From assembly GCF_023716865.1 (NCBI RefSeq), contig NZ_CP092417.1, positions 4,504,001-4,568,000 on the forward strand: 64,000 nucleotides of DNA, in the 5' to 3' direction. This DNA comes from Endozoicomonas sp. SCSIO W0465 (lineage in GTDB: Bacteria; Pseudomonadota; Gammaproteobacteria; Pseudomonadales; Endozoicomonadaceae). The translations under genes were made by a program, and so were the position numbers. The notes under the pieces are model-generated. The model worked only from the letters and a program-made list of their open reading frames with translations, was not told where the DNA came from and searched no databases. Positions within the stretch are counted from its first letter, which is position 1. Each line of letters opens with the position of its first letter. This document shows positions 1 to 7,804 of the stretch, one piece after another.

Positions 1-65
1 ACTGGTGGCATTTTGCTATTCCTGATGTCTGTTTTAACCCTTTGACAACAGGATTCAAAGAAATA

Positions 66-989
66 TCAATTGTGGCGGTGAAAGTCAGGTAACAGTCCAC
101 TTCTCCAGTAACTGTGCCTGCGCAGTAATGCGCGAAAACACCAGAGCATTAGTAAAGTGAAGAGGATGGGCAGGATAAATACCTCGAGTAGAGTGATTGC
201 CACGTAGCGAGTCATATTGGTAGCAAGGTGGCTGGTTTTTTCAGACAGCTTAACCTTGATATTGCTAAATTGTTCTAGTGAAGAACTGGCGTCGTCTTTA
301 ATGGACTTGTAACTGTCTCCTTTCAAGATATGGTGTCGTGTATCTCTGATAGCATGATAGCTATCATGAAACAGCGCTTCGGTAACTGCCTGACTGGTTT
401 TGCTGACAGCATTGACAGATAGTGGAAAGATGAAAGCCAGCAAAACTACAATAATCAGCACACCTTCACCAAAGCGTATCAGTGACATATGCAAGCGACT
501 GCGAGTGGGTAGCCAGGTATCCGTTGCAACGATGGCAATCATGCCCACTTCAGCCACCAGCACCAGCCATGGTGTTAGCCACTGAATCATGGTGAGCAGT
601 GTATCAATGCTATGCAGTGCTACCAGGTTAAAAAGGGCAAAGTTCCTGCCATAAGCCACCATATCGGTCAGTTGGGAAATAATATTCCCCAACTGGATAT
701 TGGCATTCACAAAAAAGCTGATACCAAATTCACTACTTTGTAATACCATTAATCCGGCGTGCAGCTCAGCCAATAACAGCGTTATGGACCTGGCCCGTCT
801 TTCAGCATCCTCAAGGAAGCCAGTGTTCTCCCTTATCAGGTTCCCCATTAACAAGTGGTCCAGATGCTGGAGCTGACCATTGCCTGCCAGCCACCAGGTG
901 ACAGCTAGCAGAATGCACAGAGCGGCGAGTACAACGTATTTGAAACCATTATGCAGGTGATTGACCGGTAAGTGTTGTGTGCTGTTCAT
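66..989 (-). CDS. Four-TM membrane protein of unknown function, coupled to a GH25 muramidase
   Basis: I do not recognise the family. The 307-residue protein has four clear hydrophobic segments: one near the N terminus (about residues 17-37), two in the middle (about 140-158 and 175-195) and one near the C terminus. The stretch between TM1 and TM2 is long and soluble, and the short tail is basic and His/Arg-rich. An in-frame TTG lies upstream, but I chose the ATG at 989. It sits behind a GGGGAG-type ribosome site and overlaps the stop codon of the upstream muramidase gene by an ATGA tetranucleotide, which indicates translational coupling. The arrangement suggests that the membrane protein and the muramidase act together at the envelope, for example in immunity, export or peptidoglycan remodelling. 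The role is inference; the coupling and topology are visible. Confidence 0.7.
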   Translation of the reverse strand: MNSTQHLPVNHLHNGFKYVVLAALCILLAVTWWLAGNGQLQHLDHLLMGNLIRENTGFLEDAERRARSITLLLAELHAGLMVLQSSEFGISFFVNANIQLGNIISQLTDMVAYGRNFALFNLVALHSIDTLLTMIQWLTPWLVLVAEVGMIAIVATDTWLPTRSRLHMSLIRFGEGVLIIVVLLAFIFPLSVNAVSKTSQAVTEALFHDSYHAIRDTRHHILKGDSYKSIKDDASSSLEQFSNIKVKLSEKTSHLATNMTRYVAITLLEVFILPILFTLLMLWCFRALLRRHSYWRSGLLPDFHRHN

Positions 990-1756
990 ACCCTGCAACT
1001 CCCCAGTTCTCGCATAGATTGTTCGTTTCCGCGATAAAGGCTCTGGTCAACATGGCCACCAATACCATGAACAATACTATTGTCTGAGTATTGCCAGAAG
1101 CTCCATGGAATACCTGCAATTTTACCTTGGTCAGAAGTGTAATCGCTGATCCAGAGGGGGTAGTCGGAAAAACGCATTTTCAGATATTTATTCCAGAACG
1201 ACTTGTTGGTATAAATAATGGGCGTACAGCCGGTGCTTTCACTCACTTTATCCAACCACTGTTGGATATCATCATGAAACCCAGCCAGGTCTTTGCCCGG
1301 ATGGACTTCAATATCTAAAACAGGAGGCAGTGTAAAATCATATGCGCTGGTGTGCTCTAAGAAATGTCTGGCCTGTTCAACTGGGTCTGTATCACGTGTA
1401 TAAAAGTGATAAACACTGAAATTCATTGAAGTATCTTTTATTTCATTAATATTATTGCGTAGTTGAGGATCAACGTAATGTTTGCCTTCCGTCGCTTTGA
1501 TAAAGGCAAAGTGAAATTTTTCTGATACGCCTTGCCAGTCTACACTACCCTGATAGTGGGAAACATCTATACCGTGAAGATGCTCGCTGGCAACATCTGT
1601 CGTTAATGGCTGACTACTCTGAACAGAAGAACTACTTTGTGTGGTGGCAATTATGCGGTGATAACTTGCATAAACAAGCACAATAATGGCAATACCAATC
1701 ATGGTATCGAAAACATAAAACCATAGCTTAAACTTTGGTTTGAAAACCTGATCCAT
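986..1756 (-). CDS. Membrane-anchored GH25 family muramidase (lysozyme)
   Basis: This 256-residue protein has an N-terminal membrane anchor (about residues 15-32), a Ser/Gln-rich linker and a glycoside hydrolase family 25 domain from about residue 60. Family hallmarks visible are GIDVSHYQGSVDW (Asp64), FIKATEG, and VLDIE (Asp148, Glu150), where the acidic residues of the GH25 active site normally lie. GH25 enzymes cleave the beta-1,4 MurNAc-GlcNAc bond of peptidoglycan. The single N-terminal hydrophobic segment has no obvious cleavage site, so the catalytic domain probably faces the periplasm while tethered. An AAGGT-type ribosome site precedes the ATG. The gene is coupled to the four-TM gene downstream. 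GH25 enzymes are common in phages and in some cell-wall-modifying systems; no phage genes are seen nearby. Confidence 0.88.
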   Translation of the reverse strand: MDQVFKPKFKLWFYVFDTMIGIAIIVLVYASYHRIIATTQSSSSVQSSQPLTTDVASEHLHGIDVSHYQGSVDWQGVSEKFHFAFIKATEGKHYVDPQLRNNINEIKDTSMNFSVYHFYTRDTDPVEQARHFLEHTSAYDFTLPPVLDIEVHPGKDLAGFHDDIQQWLDKVSESTGCTPIIYTNKSFWNKYLKMRFSDYPLWISDYTSDQGKIAGIPWSFWQYSDNSIVHGIGGHVDQSLYRGNEQSMRELGSCRV

Positions 1757-1822
1757 AGCCGTACCTTATTGCATAAATTATTTGTTGGTGGACTATCCCT
1801 TAGTCATCGGGAAAAATCAATA

Positions 1823-3430
1823 GTAACTATTCAGCACTGAGCAAAGGCATATTACAGTAATTCCGAACAGCTCTATGAAGTGATTGATATATGTCCATTC
1901 CCTGTTTTCTGGCAGACGACAAATAGCTGCGAATCCGTGCAAACATAGAACCACCGTCTGCACTCCTGAAGCAGCCTGAGATTTTCTGCTTTAACTTGGC
2001 CATTCGAACATCCCGCTCACTGCCATTGTTATCGAAGGGAATGGTAAAATCTGACATGAAGCGCAGTGTCTCAGCCTTGAACTCAGTGAGTCGTTTGAAG
2101 AGATTGTAAGCTTTAGTATTCTTGACTTTCTTGCGCTTAAGCTCCTCTCGTTGCTTCTCCATATAGACGACTTCTTTCATTAGAGCCCGCTGAAGCAACC
2201 GGTCATAAATCTTCTCGATTCGTTCACAGACAACACTTGGCATCTGTAGCATACCTATGGTCTTAAAGCCCTTGCAGTAATGCCAGGAAAGCCTCAGTAG
2301 CTTCATCAATCGCAACGCCAGTTGATTGCTGTCCCTATCAACAACACCCAAAAGCTCCCTCAGGTGATGGGCATTGCAAAGTACGTGAGTTGCCGCATAT
2401 GCAAAATAGGATTTCCAATGATCATGAACCAGAACGCCTGCAAATGTTAGCAGTATGCCCATCGTGTCCATGGCCTCACGACCTCGCTTTTCAGACAAGT
2501 AGTAGAGCGTCCATTGTTCATCCCGCATAACGTGTAGCCAGTGCAAAGAGCCCTCGGCCCGCATACCCGTTTCATCGGCTCCGGCAACAGACGATTCCCG
2601 CAAGGCGTCACGAATAACCTCTTCAGTAGAAGCCAGATTTTCATAGGTTCTGGCCACAAAATTGGCGACAGTGCCTGCACTTACACTCATTTTATAGAGA
2701 GTATTAAAATACTCTGACACGCGCTTAAAAGGCAGGAAATGGTATTGGTTAAGATAGACGGCCATAGCCTGTGTGGCTGAGCCATATTGTGCGGCAGCGG
2801 TAACACCTTCCGGGAATTCAGCCTGATTCCGACAACCACAAGTGCAGATTTTTACTTCAGCTCTATGGGCCGTTACTTCAAATTCACCCGGTCTCCCTGG
2901 TTCAAACACCTGTCGTTCAATATATTTGACCGGCTCACTATCAAGAAGAGACGCCTGACATTTATTGCATTCTTTAACCGGAAGGTACTCAATATAGTCA
3001 GGGATATCGACCTGTTTAAGACAAGTGCCCTGATGCCCTTTCTTTCCACCGGCTTTATTACCAGAAGACTGTCTCAGACTTTTAGGATTGGGTTTTTCAT
3101 CCGATGGATCGGTACCTTTATCTGCGGAAAGGTCGTCAGAATGATCTGGAGAATTACTGTTTTTACAAGGTTTTTGATAACCATCAGACGATGGCGGCTT
3201 GCTGCTGTTTTGACTGTTCTTGCCAACCTTTTCTTCCAATTCTCGACATCGCTCTTCCAGACAGGCAACTCTCATCCGCAGCTCTGCATTCTCTTTCAAG
3301 AGAATCTCAGCCGACATAGTTGCGGGTAGTTCTGGAATCATGCTGGCGAATATTGTGGAAAAATGGTGCTTAAGAGGATGGTATAAAAATCAGAAAATTC
3401 CAGATTTATGTGGGGGTGCTGAACAGTTAC
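1823..3430 (-). mobile_element. Intact IS66-family element (single-ORF type), copy 1
   Basis: This 1608-bp element has terminal inverted repeats reading GTAACTGTTCAGCAC at the transposase-proximal end and GTAACTATTCAGCAC at the other. It is flanked by a perfect 8-bp target duplication, aatcaata, at 1815-1822 and 3431-3438. It carries only the tnpC-type transposase gene, as in the ISBst12-like subgroup of IS66. Two more full copies (43530-45137 and 54151-55758) and one broken copy (from 41293) are in the window. The near identity of the copies indicates recent transposition. Copy 1 lies just upstream of the toxin-type operon that begins at 3572. Confidence 0.95.
1827..3341 (-). CDS. tnpC: IS66 family transposase (TnpC type), copy 1
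   Basis: This is a 504-residue IS66 transposase. The N terminus is a leucine-zipper-like coiled coil (about residues 10-42) followed by the NSSKPPSSDGY motif that marks IS66 TnpC proteins. Next comes a zinc-binding region (CNKCQASLL and a CTCGC cluster, about residues 125-170). The DDE catalytic core begins with GADETGM and HWLHV, continues with VLVHDHWKSY and ends near the NNGSERDVRMAKLKQK region that carries the catalytic Glu. Both chromosomal junctions of the element are intact, so this copy is probably functional. The sequence matches copies B and C at residue level. Confidence 0.95.
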   Translation of the reverse strand: MIPELPATMSAEILLKENAELRMRVACLEERCRELEEKVGKNSQNSSKPPSSDGYQKPCKNSNSPDHSDDLSADKGTDPSDEKPNPKSLRQSSGNKAGGKKGHQGTCLKQVDIPDYIEYLPVKECNKCQASLLDSEPVKYIERQVFEPGRPGEFEVTAHRAEVKICTCGCRNQAEFPEGVTAAAQYGSATQAMAVYLNQYHFLPFKRVSEYFNTLYKMSVSAGTVANFVARTYENLASTEEVIRDALRESSVAGADETGMRAEGSLHWLHVMRDEQWTLYYLSEKRGREAMDTMGILLTFAGVLVHDHWKSYFAYAATHVLCNAHHLRELLGVVDRDSNQLALRLMKLLRLSWHYCKGFKTIGMLQMPSVVCERIEKIYDRLLQRALMKEVVYMEKQREELKRKKVKNTKAYNLFKRLTEFKAETLRFMSDFTIPFDNNGSERDVRMAKLKQKISGCFRSADGGSMFARIRSYLSSARKQGMDIYQSLHRAVRNYCNMPLLSAE

Positions 3431-3571
3431 AATCAATAAAGACATTCAGAAAAGTTATTTGATTAATACGACAATAGGCTTTTAGTATAAAAATATTATT
3501 TTTGCACAAAAAACGCTCTTTTAATGCAAAACCAGTTGTGTAATCATGGCCGCAAAACATTGGTACAGATT

Positions 3572-3955
3572 ATGAAGAAAATAAAAATCCTCGTTGTCAT
3601 TGACTCTTCCGGGGCGTTAAGTTCGGCTGCCATTGAAAACAATGTTTACATGATTGATTCCAACCGGTGGCTTGGCTCTTGGCAGGAAGGGACTTGCCAG
3701 CTCCAAACAGTGGCAGAAGATGGGCAGCTAATCAGCTGGTGCGCGACCGGGATTTCCTCTGACAGTCAGGTCACTATCACAGCCTTTTCCGGTGATATGG
3801 TTAGCCAGTCAGTTTGCGTTCCGCAACCGTCAGGTGATGAAGCCTGGGAAGGCCGGATAGAAACCAATGGCGGCTCTGGTCGTTATCTTTATCAGATTTC
3901 TATCAATGTGAACGGGCAAACGTTCAGTTTTTCCCCGTATCTTGATGTTGAGTAG
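3572..3955 (+). CDS. PixA/AidA-type inclusion body family protein (first of two)
   Basis: This is a 127-residue protein of the AidA/PixA (inclusion body protein) type. It opens with a hydrophobic strand, KKIKILVVIDSSGAL, and closes with FSFSPYLDV, both shared with the next gene. The internal order, NNVYMID followed by W-rich and V-C-V-P segments, also matches its neighbour, so the two genes are paralogues. I chose the ATG at 3572 because homologous alignment with the next gene begins there; an in-frame start 48 bases upstream adds an unrelated stretch. PixA of Xenorhabdus forms cytoplasmic inclusions and AidA of Burkholderia is quorum-regulated, but the molecular role of the family is unclear. 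It leads an apparent operon with three pore-forming toxin genes. Confidence 0.72.
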   Translation: MKKIKILVVIDSSGALSSAAIENNVYMIDSNRWLGSWQEGTCQLQTVAEDGQLISWCATGISSDSQVTITAFSGDMVSQSVCVPQPSGDEAWEGRIETNGGSGRYLYQISINVNGQTFSFSPYLDVE

Positions 3956-3995
3956 TGCTTGGTCATCATTCTTATAAACAAAAAAGAAGGAACCT

Positions 3996-4391
3996 ATGAA
4001 AACCATTCAAGTATTGATCGTGGTAGACGCTTCTGCCGCATTAGCCAGCAATGACTTGCAAAGTAATGTCTACCTGGTGGATACCAATAAATACATGGGA
4101 TCTGGAAATGAAGGACAGGCGGAACTGAAAACTGCCTGTCAAGATGGGCAGCTGATCTGCTGGAGGGTAGTGCCTATCTCTCAGGATAATGAGGTCAGCA
4201 TCAGCAACTTTACCGGCCAGATGATCAATGACAGCGTATGTGTACCTAAGAGACAGGGCATAGAGGGAGACATTTACTGGGAAGCCAGGGTAGAGGCCCG
4301 AGGCACCACGGGTATCCAGCAATATGCCACGGTACTGGTGATAGATGGCAAAAGCATGACCTTTGATCCTTATCTGGATATCAGATCCTGA
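3996..4391 (+). CDS. PixA/AidA-type inclusion body family protein (second)
   Basis: This 131-residue paralogue of the preceding gene has the same plan: KTIQVLIVVDASAAL at the N terminus, NVYLVDTNKYMGSG, an ICWRVVPI strand, SVCVPKRQG and the terminal FDPYLDI. A strong AAGAAGGAA ribosome site precedes the ATG. It lies 40 bases after the first paralogue and 13 bases before the first toxin-type gene, so co-transcription is likely. It appears to be all-beta and cytoplasmic, with no signal peptide. In insect- and nematode-associated bacteria the family is linked to crystalline inclusions. Here its proximity to ClyA-like proteins suggests a packaging, chaperone or delivery role, which is inference. 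Confidence 0.75.
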   Translation: MKTIQVLIVVDASAALASNDLQSNVYLVDTNKYMGSGNEGQAELKTACQDGQLICWRVVPISQDNEVSISNFTGQMINDSVCVPKRQGIEGDIYWEARVEARGTTGIQQYATVLVIDGKSMTFDPYLDIRS

Positions 4392-4404
4392 AGGGGTACC
4401 GGTT

Positions 4405-5478
4405 ATGTTAAATCCTCATGTTGACACTGCCATCAATATGCTGACAGAAGTTTATAACGATATCCGAGGCGTTTCAAACTTCGCCAATACCTGCAACAGC
4501 TTTGTGATCGGCCATGTAGCCTCCGACCCTGATTGGTTGGTTTCGGCCCGTAGCCGTTCTGAAGCTCTCCGGGGCGTAATGAATGCCTTTATGCGTCAGA
4601 AGCCGGATATTATGGCAAGCATTATTGTCTCATTCGTAGATTATCAGACTCTGTTTGCTGCCTTTGCCACCCAGTACAAGCAGTTAAGTAGCACTGACGA
4701 CTGGCTAAGTATGCTCGAAAGTCTCAAGAGTACTGCCACGGCCAGCATGAATACCACTAATAATGCCAATGCCGGGTTTTCAGATGCCTATAAGAATGTC
4801 AGTGACCGGGCGTTTCTGCTGGATGATAGTATCAGCCAGGGCTGGCAGGCGTTGTCCGGTGAAGAGGCGGAAATGACCCGGATTGCCGAGGCGATTGGTG
4901 AACTGACCAACTCCATTGCCAGCCTTGGTGCTGAAGTGAATTCCGCAGATCTTCGGGCAGGAAAGACCTATGTCCAGAGTCTGGTGAAAATGGCTTACAG
5001 CGTCGTGATGGAAACCGCTTCTTCGGTGCCCTACCTGACCATAGCCACGGGTTTGCTGAGTATTGGCGAAGGCGTATATAACACCCTGAAAAATGCTTCA
5101 GATGTTCAAACTCAACTCGATAAACTGACTCAGCTGCAAAATCAGGCAACCCAGGCCGCCCAAGCCACAGCGATCACCAAGGCGGTGTTGCAACAGCTGA
5201 ACACCCTTGAGAAATCCTTTCTCAGTCTGGACAGTTCTCTGCCCGCTTTATCGCTGCTATGGCAGAATGAGATTGATAAACTCAGCTCAGCTATAAATGC
5301 TATTAACGCTGGCTCTGACCCATCACTGTTGTTTGATTTACAGACAGCAGAAATCGCCGCCGCTTCCTGGCAAACCATCACCGACTTTGCAAACCAGTTA
5401 CATCAGGCTCCCCAGGTGGGCAATAGTATACTGGTAAACTGTGAAGATAAGACTATTTCCCTAATGAATCACGAATAA
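4405..5478 (+). CDS. Alpha-helical pore-forming toxin component A (ClyA/HBL/Mak superfamily)
   Basis: This 357-residue, almost wholly alpha-helical protein has a short, only moderately hydrophobic central segment (about residues 203-225, around SSVPYLTIATGLLSIGEGVY) between long helical arms. This is the architecture of the ClyA-type toxins, which include Bacillus HBL/NHE, Aeromonas AhlABC, Serratia SmhABC and Vibrio MakABE. It has no signal peptide, as is usual for ClyA-like proteins in Gram-negatives. The ATG at 4405 has an AGGGG ribosome site; an in-frame start at 4363 overlaps the upstream gene. Among the three adjacent components this one has the weakest hydrophobic head, which in tripartite systems is typical of the hydrophilic subunit. 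The superfamily assignment rests on architecture and neighbours rather than on a diagnostic motif. Confidence 0.68.
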   Translation: MLNPHVDTAINMLTEVYNDIRGVSNFANTCNSFVIGHVASDPDWLVSARSRSEALRGVMNAFMRQKPDIMASIIVSFVDYQTLFAAFATQYKQLSSTDDWLSMLESLKSTATASMNTTNNANAGFSDAYKNVSDRAFLLDDSISQGWQALSGEEAEMTRIAEAIGELTNSIASLGAEVNSADLRAGKTYVQSLVKMAYSVVMETASSVPYLTIATGLLSIGEGVYNTLKNASDVQTQLDKLTQLQNQATQAAQATAITKAVLQQLNTLEKSFLSLDSSLPALSLLWQNEIDKLSSAINAINAGSDPSLLFDLQTAEIAAASWQTITDFANQLHQAPQVGNSILVNCEDKTISLMNHE

Positions 5479-5491
5479 AAAGGACTTCACC

Positions 5492-6589
5492 ATGTCAAAC
5501 AACACACAACTGAACAGCACACAACAGTCAACACAGTCAGCTTTTCTGGCGGTTCATGTCATTACTGCCCAATGTCACGCCATTCTAAATACCCAGTTCA
5601 CGCCACCAAGTGTTAAGCCAGAATGGTTTGACGACCTGAATACCAAACTGGATACCGCCAAGTCCGTGGCAAAAGACTGGGTTGATAATCTTGCTCCGGA
5701 AGTGTCTGCATCTATTCCTGCGCAGATTATTGATTATAGCGCCACCTTTAATGCCTCTGTGACGGCGATACACGAGTTGTATGGCCAGGACCCTGGCGCC
5801 AGCGGCAGCGATAATGCAACTGTCGTACAGGCCAAGGCCATTATGCAGAACCTGTCCACCGAGGTTGGGAAAAAGCAAGCCGTAGTCACGGAGATGCAGG
5901 CCAAGCTGACGGCCTGGGGTAGCCAGATGCAGTCAGCCCATGATGACCTGGTCACGGGTGCCAGTAATATTCAGCAGACCATCATTGATTTGAAAACCGA
6001 TATTGAAAATATGGATAACGCCATTGCCAATAACCGGGCCGCTATTGAAAAACTTAACAAAGACCTGGTCTATGCCCAGGTAGCGGTGGGTGTCGGTGTC
6101 TTTATGCTGGTCGCCGGTGTGGCCCTAACGGTTGCCACGGCTGGAACGGCAGCGGTTGTTTCCGGTGGCATTGCAGCAATGGGCGCAGCTTCCATTATTG
6201 GCGGTGCGGTCACCTGGGGTGTCATTCAAGGACAAATCAACGACGATTACGACAAGATAGCCCAAGAGCAAAAGCAAAAATCGGCAGACCAGCAACAGAT
6301 CATCGCTCTTCAGGGCCTGTCCAATGCCAGTAGCGCGGTCGTCAGTGCTATCGAGCTGTCGACCAGCACGCTATCGGACTTTGAAACTACATGGAAACTG
6401 TTTGGTGATGAATTGCAGGGCGTGATCGACAAGCTGGATTCCGGTGCGGATATGTCATCCATTATTATGGAGAAAGTGATGACCGATGCAGCCAAAAACG
6501 AGTGGGTTGCTGCAGTTGAGCTGGCCAAGCAGTTGGCTGGCGCCACGGTGGCTGTGGAAACCAAGGAAGTAACCCCGGCAGCAGCGTGA
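5492..6589 (+). CDS. Alpha-helical pore-forming toxin component B with long hydrophobic head (HBL/NHE/Mak type)
   Basis: This 365-residue protein has the clearest pore-former signature in the cluster. Two long amphipathic arms (about residues 10-190 and 250-345) flank a hydrophobic hairpin at about residues 197-247 that is rich in Val, Ala and Gly, including VGVGVFMLVAGVALTVATAG. In ClyA-superfamily toxins this beta-tongue inserts in the target membrane. An AAAAGGA ribosome site lies just before the ATG, 13 bases after component A. No Sec signal is present. In tripartite relatives three soluble proteins assemble in order on host membranes. Target and activity here are unknown. Confidence 0.8.
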   Translation: MSNNTQLNSTQQSTQSAFLAVHVITAQCHAILNTQFTPPSVKPEWFDDLNTKLDTAKSVAKDWVDNLAPEVSASIPAQIIDYSATFNASVTAIHELYGQDPGASGSDNATVVQAKAIMQNLSTEVGKKQAVVTEMQAKLTAWGSQMQSAHDDLVTGASNIQQTIIDLKTDIENMDNAIANNRAAIEKLNKDLVYAQVAVGVGVFMLVAGVALTVATAGTAAVVSGGIAAMGAASIIGGAVTWGVIQGQINDDYDKIAQEQKQKSADQQQIIALQGLSNASSAVVSAIELSTSTLSDFETTWKLFGDELQGVIDKLDSGADMSSIIMEKVMTDAAKNEWVAAVELAKQLAGATVAVETKEVTPAAA

Positions 6590-6648
6590 TGATAGGGCGG
6601 CTTCTGTAGATCAGGAGTCGCTTTTCTTTTTTCCAGCAGGCTTTCATT

Positions 6649-7725
6649 ATGTCAGACAGTGCCAGTGAAACCATTTCGTCTCGGGTTTCTAACTCACTCA
6701 GTGCCATGGTGTTGTTAAACTCTTCTTGTCAGGCCGTTGTTGAGACTTGGATTTCCCAAGCTTCCGGGACTGGTCAGTCTAATGAACAATGGTATGACAA
6801 GGTGCAATCAGGGCTGGATGCCCTACAGAAACTGGTAAGAGACTGGCGGCTCAGTGGTAACCTCTATTTTAACCAAACGCTATTGGATGCTGTGATTACC
6901 ACTGCTAATGAGTTTGTACAGGCTAAACCACTGGCAGATCAGTACTTTGCCCAGCTCGGCAATGATATTGATACCGACATTCAAAATAATCTGATTGCCT
7001 TGGTCAATGGCATTGCAAGCCATGTTAATACCCTTGAGCAGAGCGCCCTGGGATACAATACGGCGCTAAACGACTGGGCAAAGCAGGTAGCAGATGCGCA
7101 ACAGAATCTGAATCAGATCATCAGCGAGATACAGGCACAGGAATCGCAGCTGCAGGCGGACATTGCCCTGGCTAATGAGCAAATCGCCGATATGGAAAAA
7201 CAGATTAACACAGCACGGGAAGCGATCAGTAAAGCGAAATCAGCAGAGAAGAAAGGCATCTTCGAGACGGTCTTTGGTGTTGTCCTTGCGCCAGTTACCG
7301 GTGGCCTGTCGTTAATTCTGGCGGGCATTGGTGTCAGCTCTATTGTTGAGGCGGAGCAGGCGGTATCGGATCTTGAGAACTCTATTAAAAAGAGTCAGGC
7401 AAAAATAGCATCCGATCAGGCAGAACTGTCCGATGACCAGAAGCAGGTAGTCTCCCTGAAAGCGCTTTTGTTAAGTGTTGGTACAGTCATCAATGATTGC
7501 ACCTGTATCACTAATGCGCTTGAGACGCTTCAGACAACGTTAGGCAGCATTAAACAGGAGGCGAATGGCGTCGCCGATAAACTATCGGCGGCCACAACAG
7601 CAGAGCAACTGATTCTGGAGAAGGTCTGGTTCGAAGCGGCCTTTAATGAATGGCAGGATATTCTTGAAACGGCCCGGACTTTGTCTCAGGCCAGCCCTTC
7701 AGTTTCCAGTGTGATGGTGGAGTAA
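6649..7725 (+). CDS. Alpha-helical pore-forming toxin component C (ClyA/HBL/Mak superfamily)
   Basis: This 358-residue protein aligns by eye in plan with component B. Both have an N-terminal helical arm with a WF/WY-D motif near residue 45, a coiled-coil segment rich in Gln/Glu/Ala (about 140-200), a shorter hydrophobic head (about 205-232, around FGVVLAPVTGGLSLILAGIG) and a return coiled coil ending in a W-centred segment near the C terminus. B and C also share the N-terminal serine/threonine-rich start. It follows B by 59 bases and is the last gene of the operon, which ends in a strong hairpin at 7771-7799. A complete A-B-C set points to a tripartite cytolysin. Confidence 0.76.
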   Translation: MSDSASETISSRVSNSLSAMVLLNSSCQAVVETWISQASGTGQSNEQWYDKVQSGLDALQKLVRDWRLSGNLYFNQTLLDAVITTANEFVQAKPLADQYFAQLGNDIDTDIQNNLIALVNGIASHVNTLEQSALGYNTALNDWAKQVADAQQNLNQIISEIQAQESQLQADIALANEQIADMEKQINTAREAISKAKSAEKKGIFETVFGVVLAPVTGGLSLILAGIGVSSIVEAEQAVSDLENSIKKSQAKIASDQAELSDDQKQVVSLKALLLSVGTVINDCTCITNALETLQTTLGSIKQEANGVADKLSAATTAEQLILEKVWFEAAFNEWQDILETARTLSQASPSVSSVMVE

Positions 7726-7770
7726 TTGTCAGACACGAATACCAGGTCAAGGACGCAATTCCATATAGTG

Positions 7771-7799
7771 AGGTACACAGGGTTGTTCCCTGTGTACCT
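7771..7799. terminator. Perfect 12-bp hairpin between convergent operons
   Basis: The arms aggtacacaggg (7771-7782) and ccctgtgtacct (7788-7799) are perfect complements around a 5-base loop. It lies between the stop of toxin component C and the stop of the convergent 1493-residue gene. No long T-run follows on either strand, so a bidirectional termination role is likely but not certain. Confidence 0.65.
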
Positions 7800-7804
7800 G
7801 CCGA

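Noticed and set aside
66..1756. Prophage lysis module
   Set aside because: A GH25 enzyme and a membrane protein are suggestive, but no other phage gene, integrase or attachment site is visible in the window.
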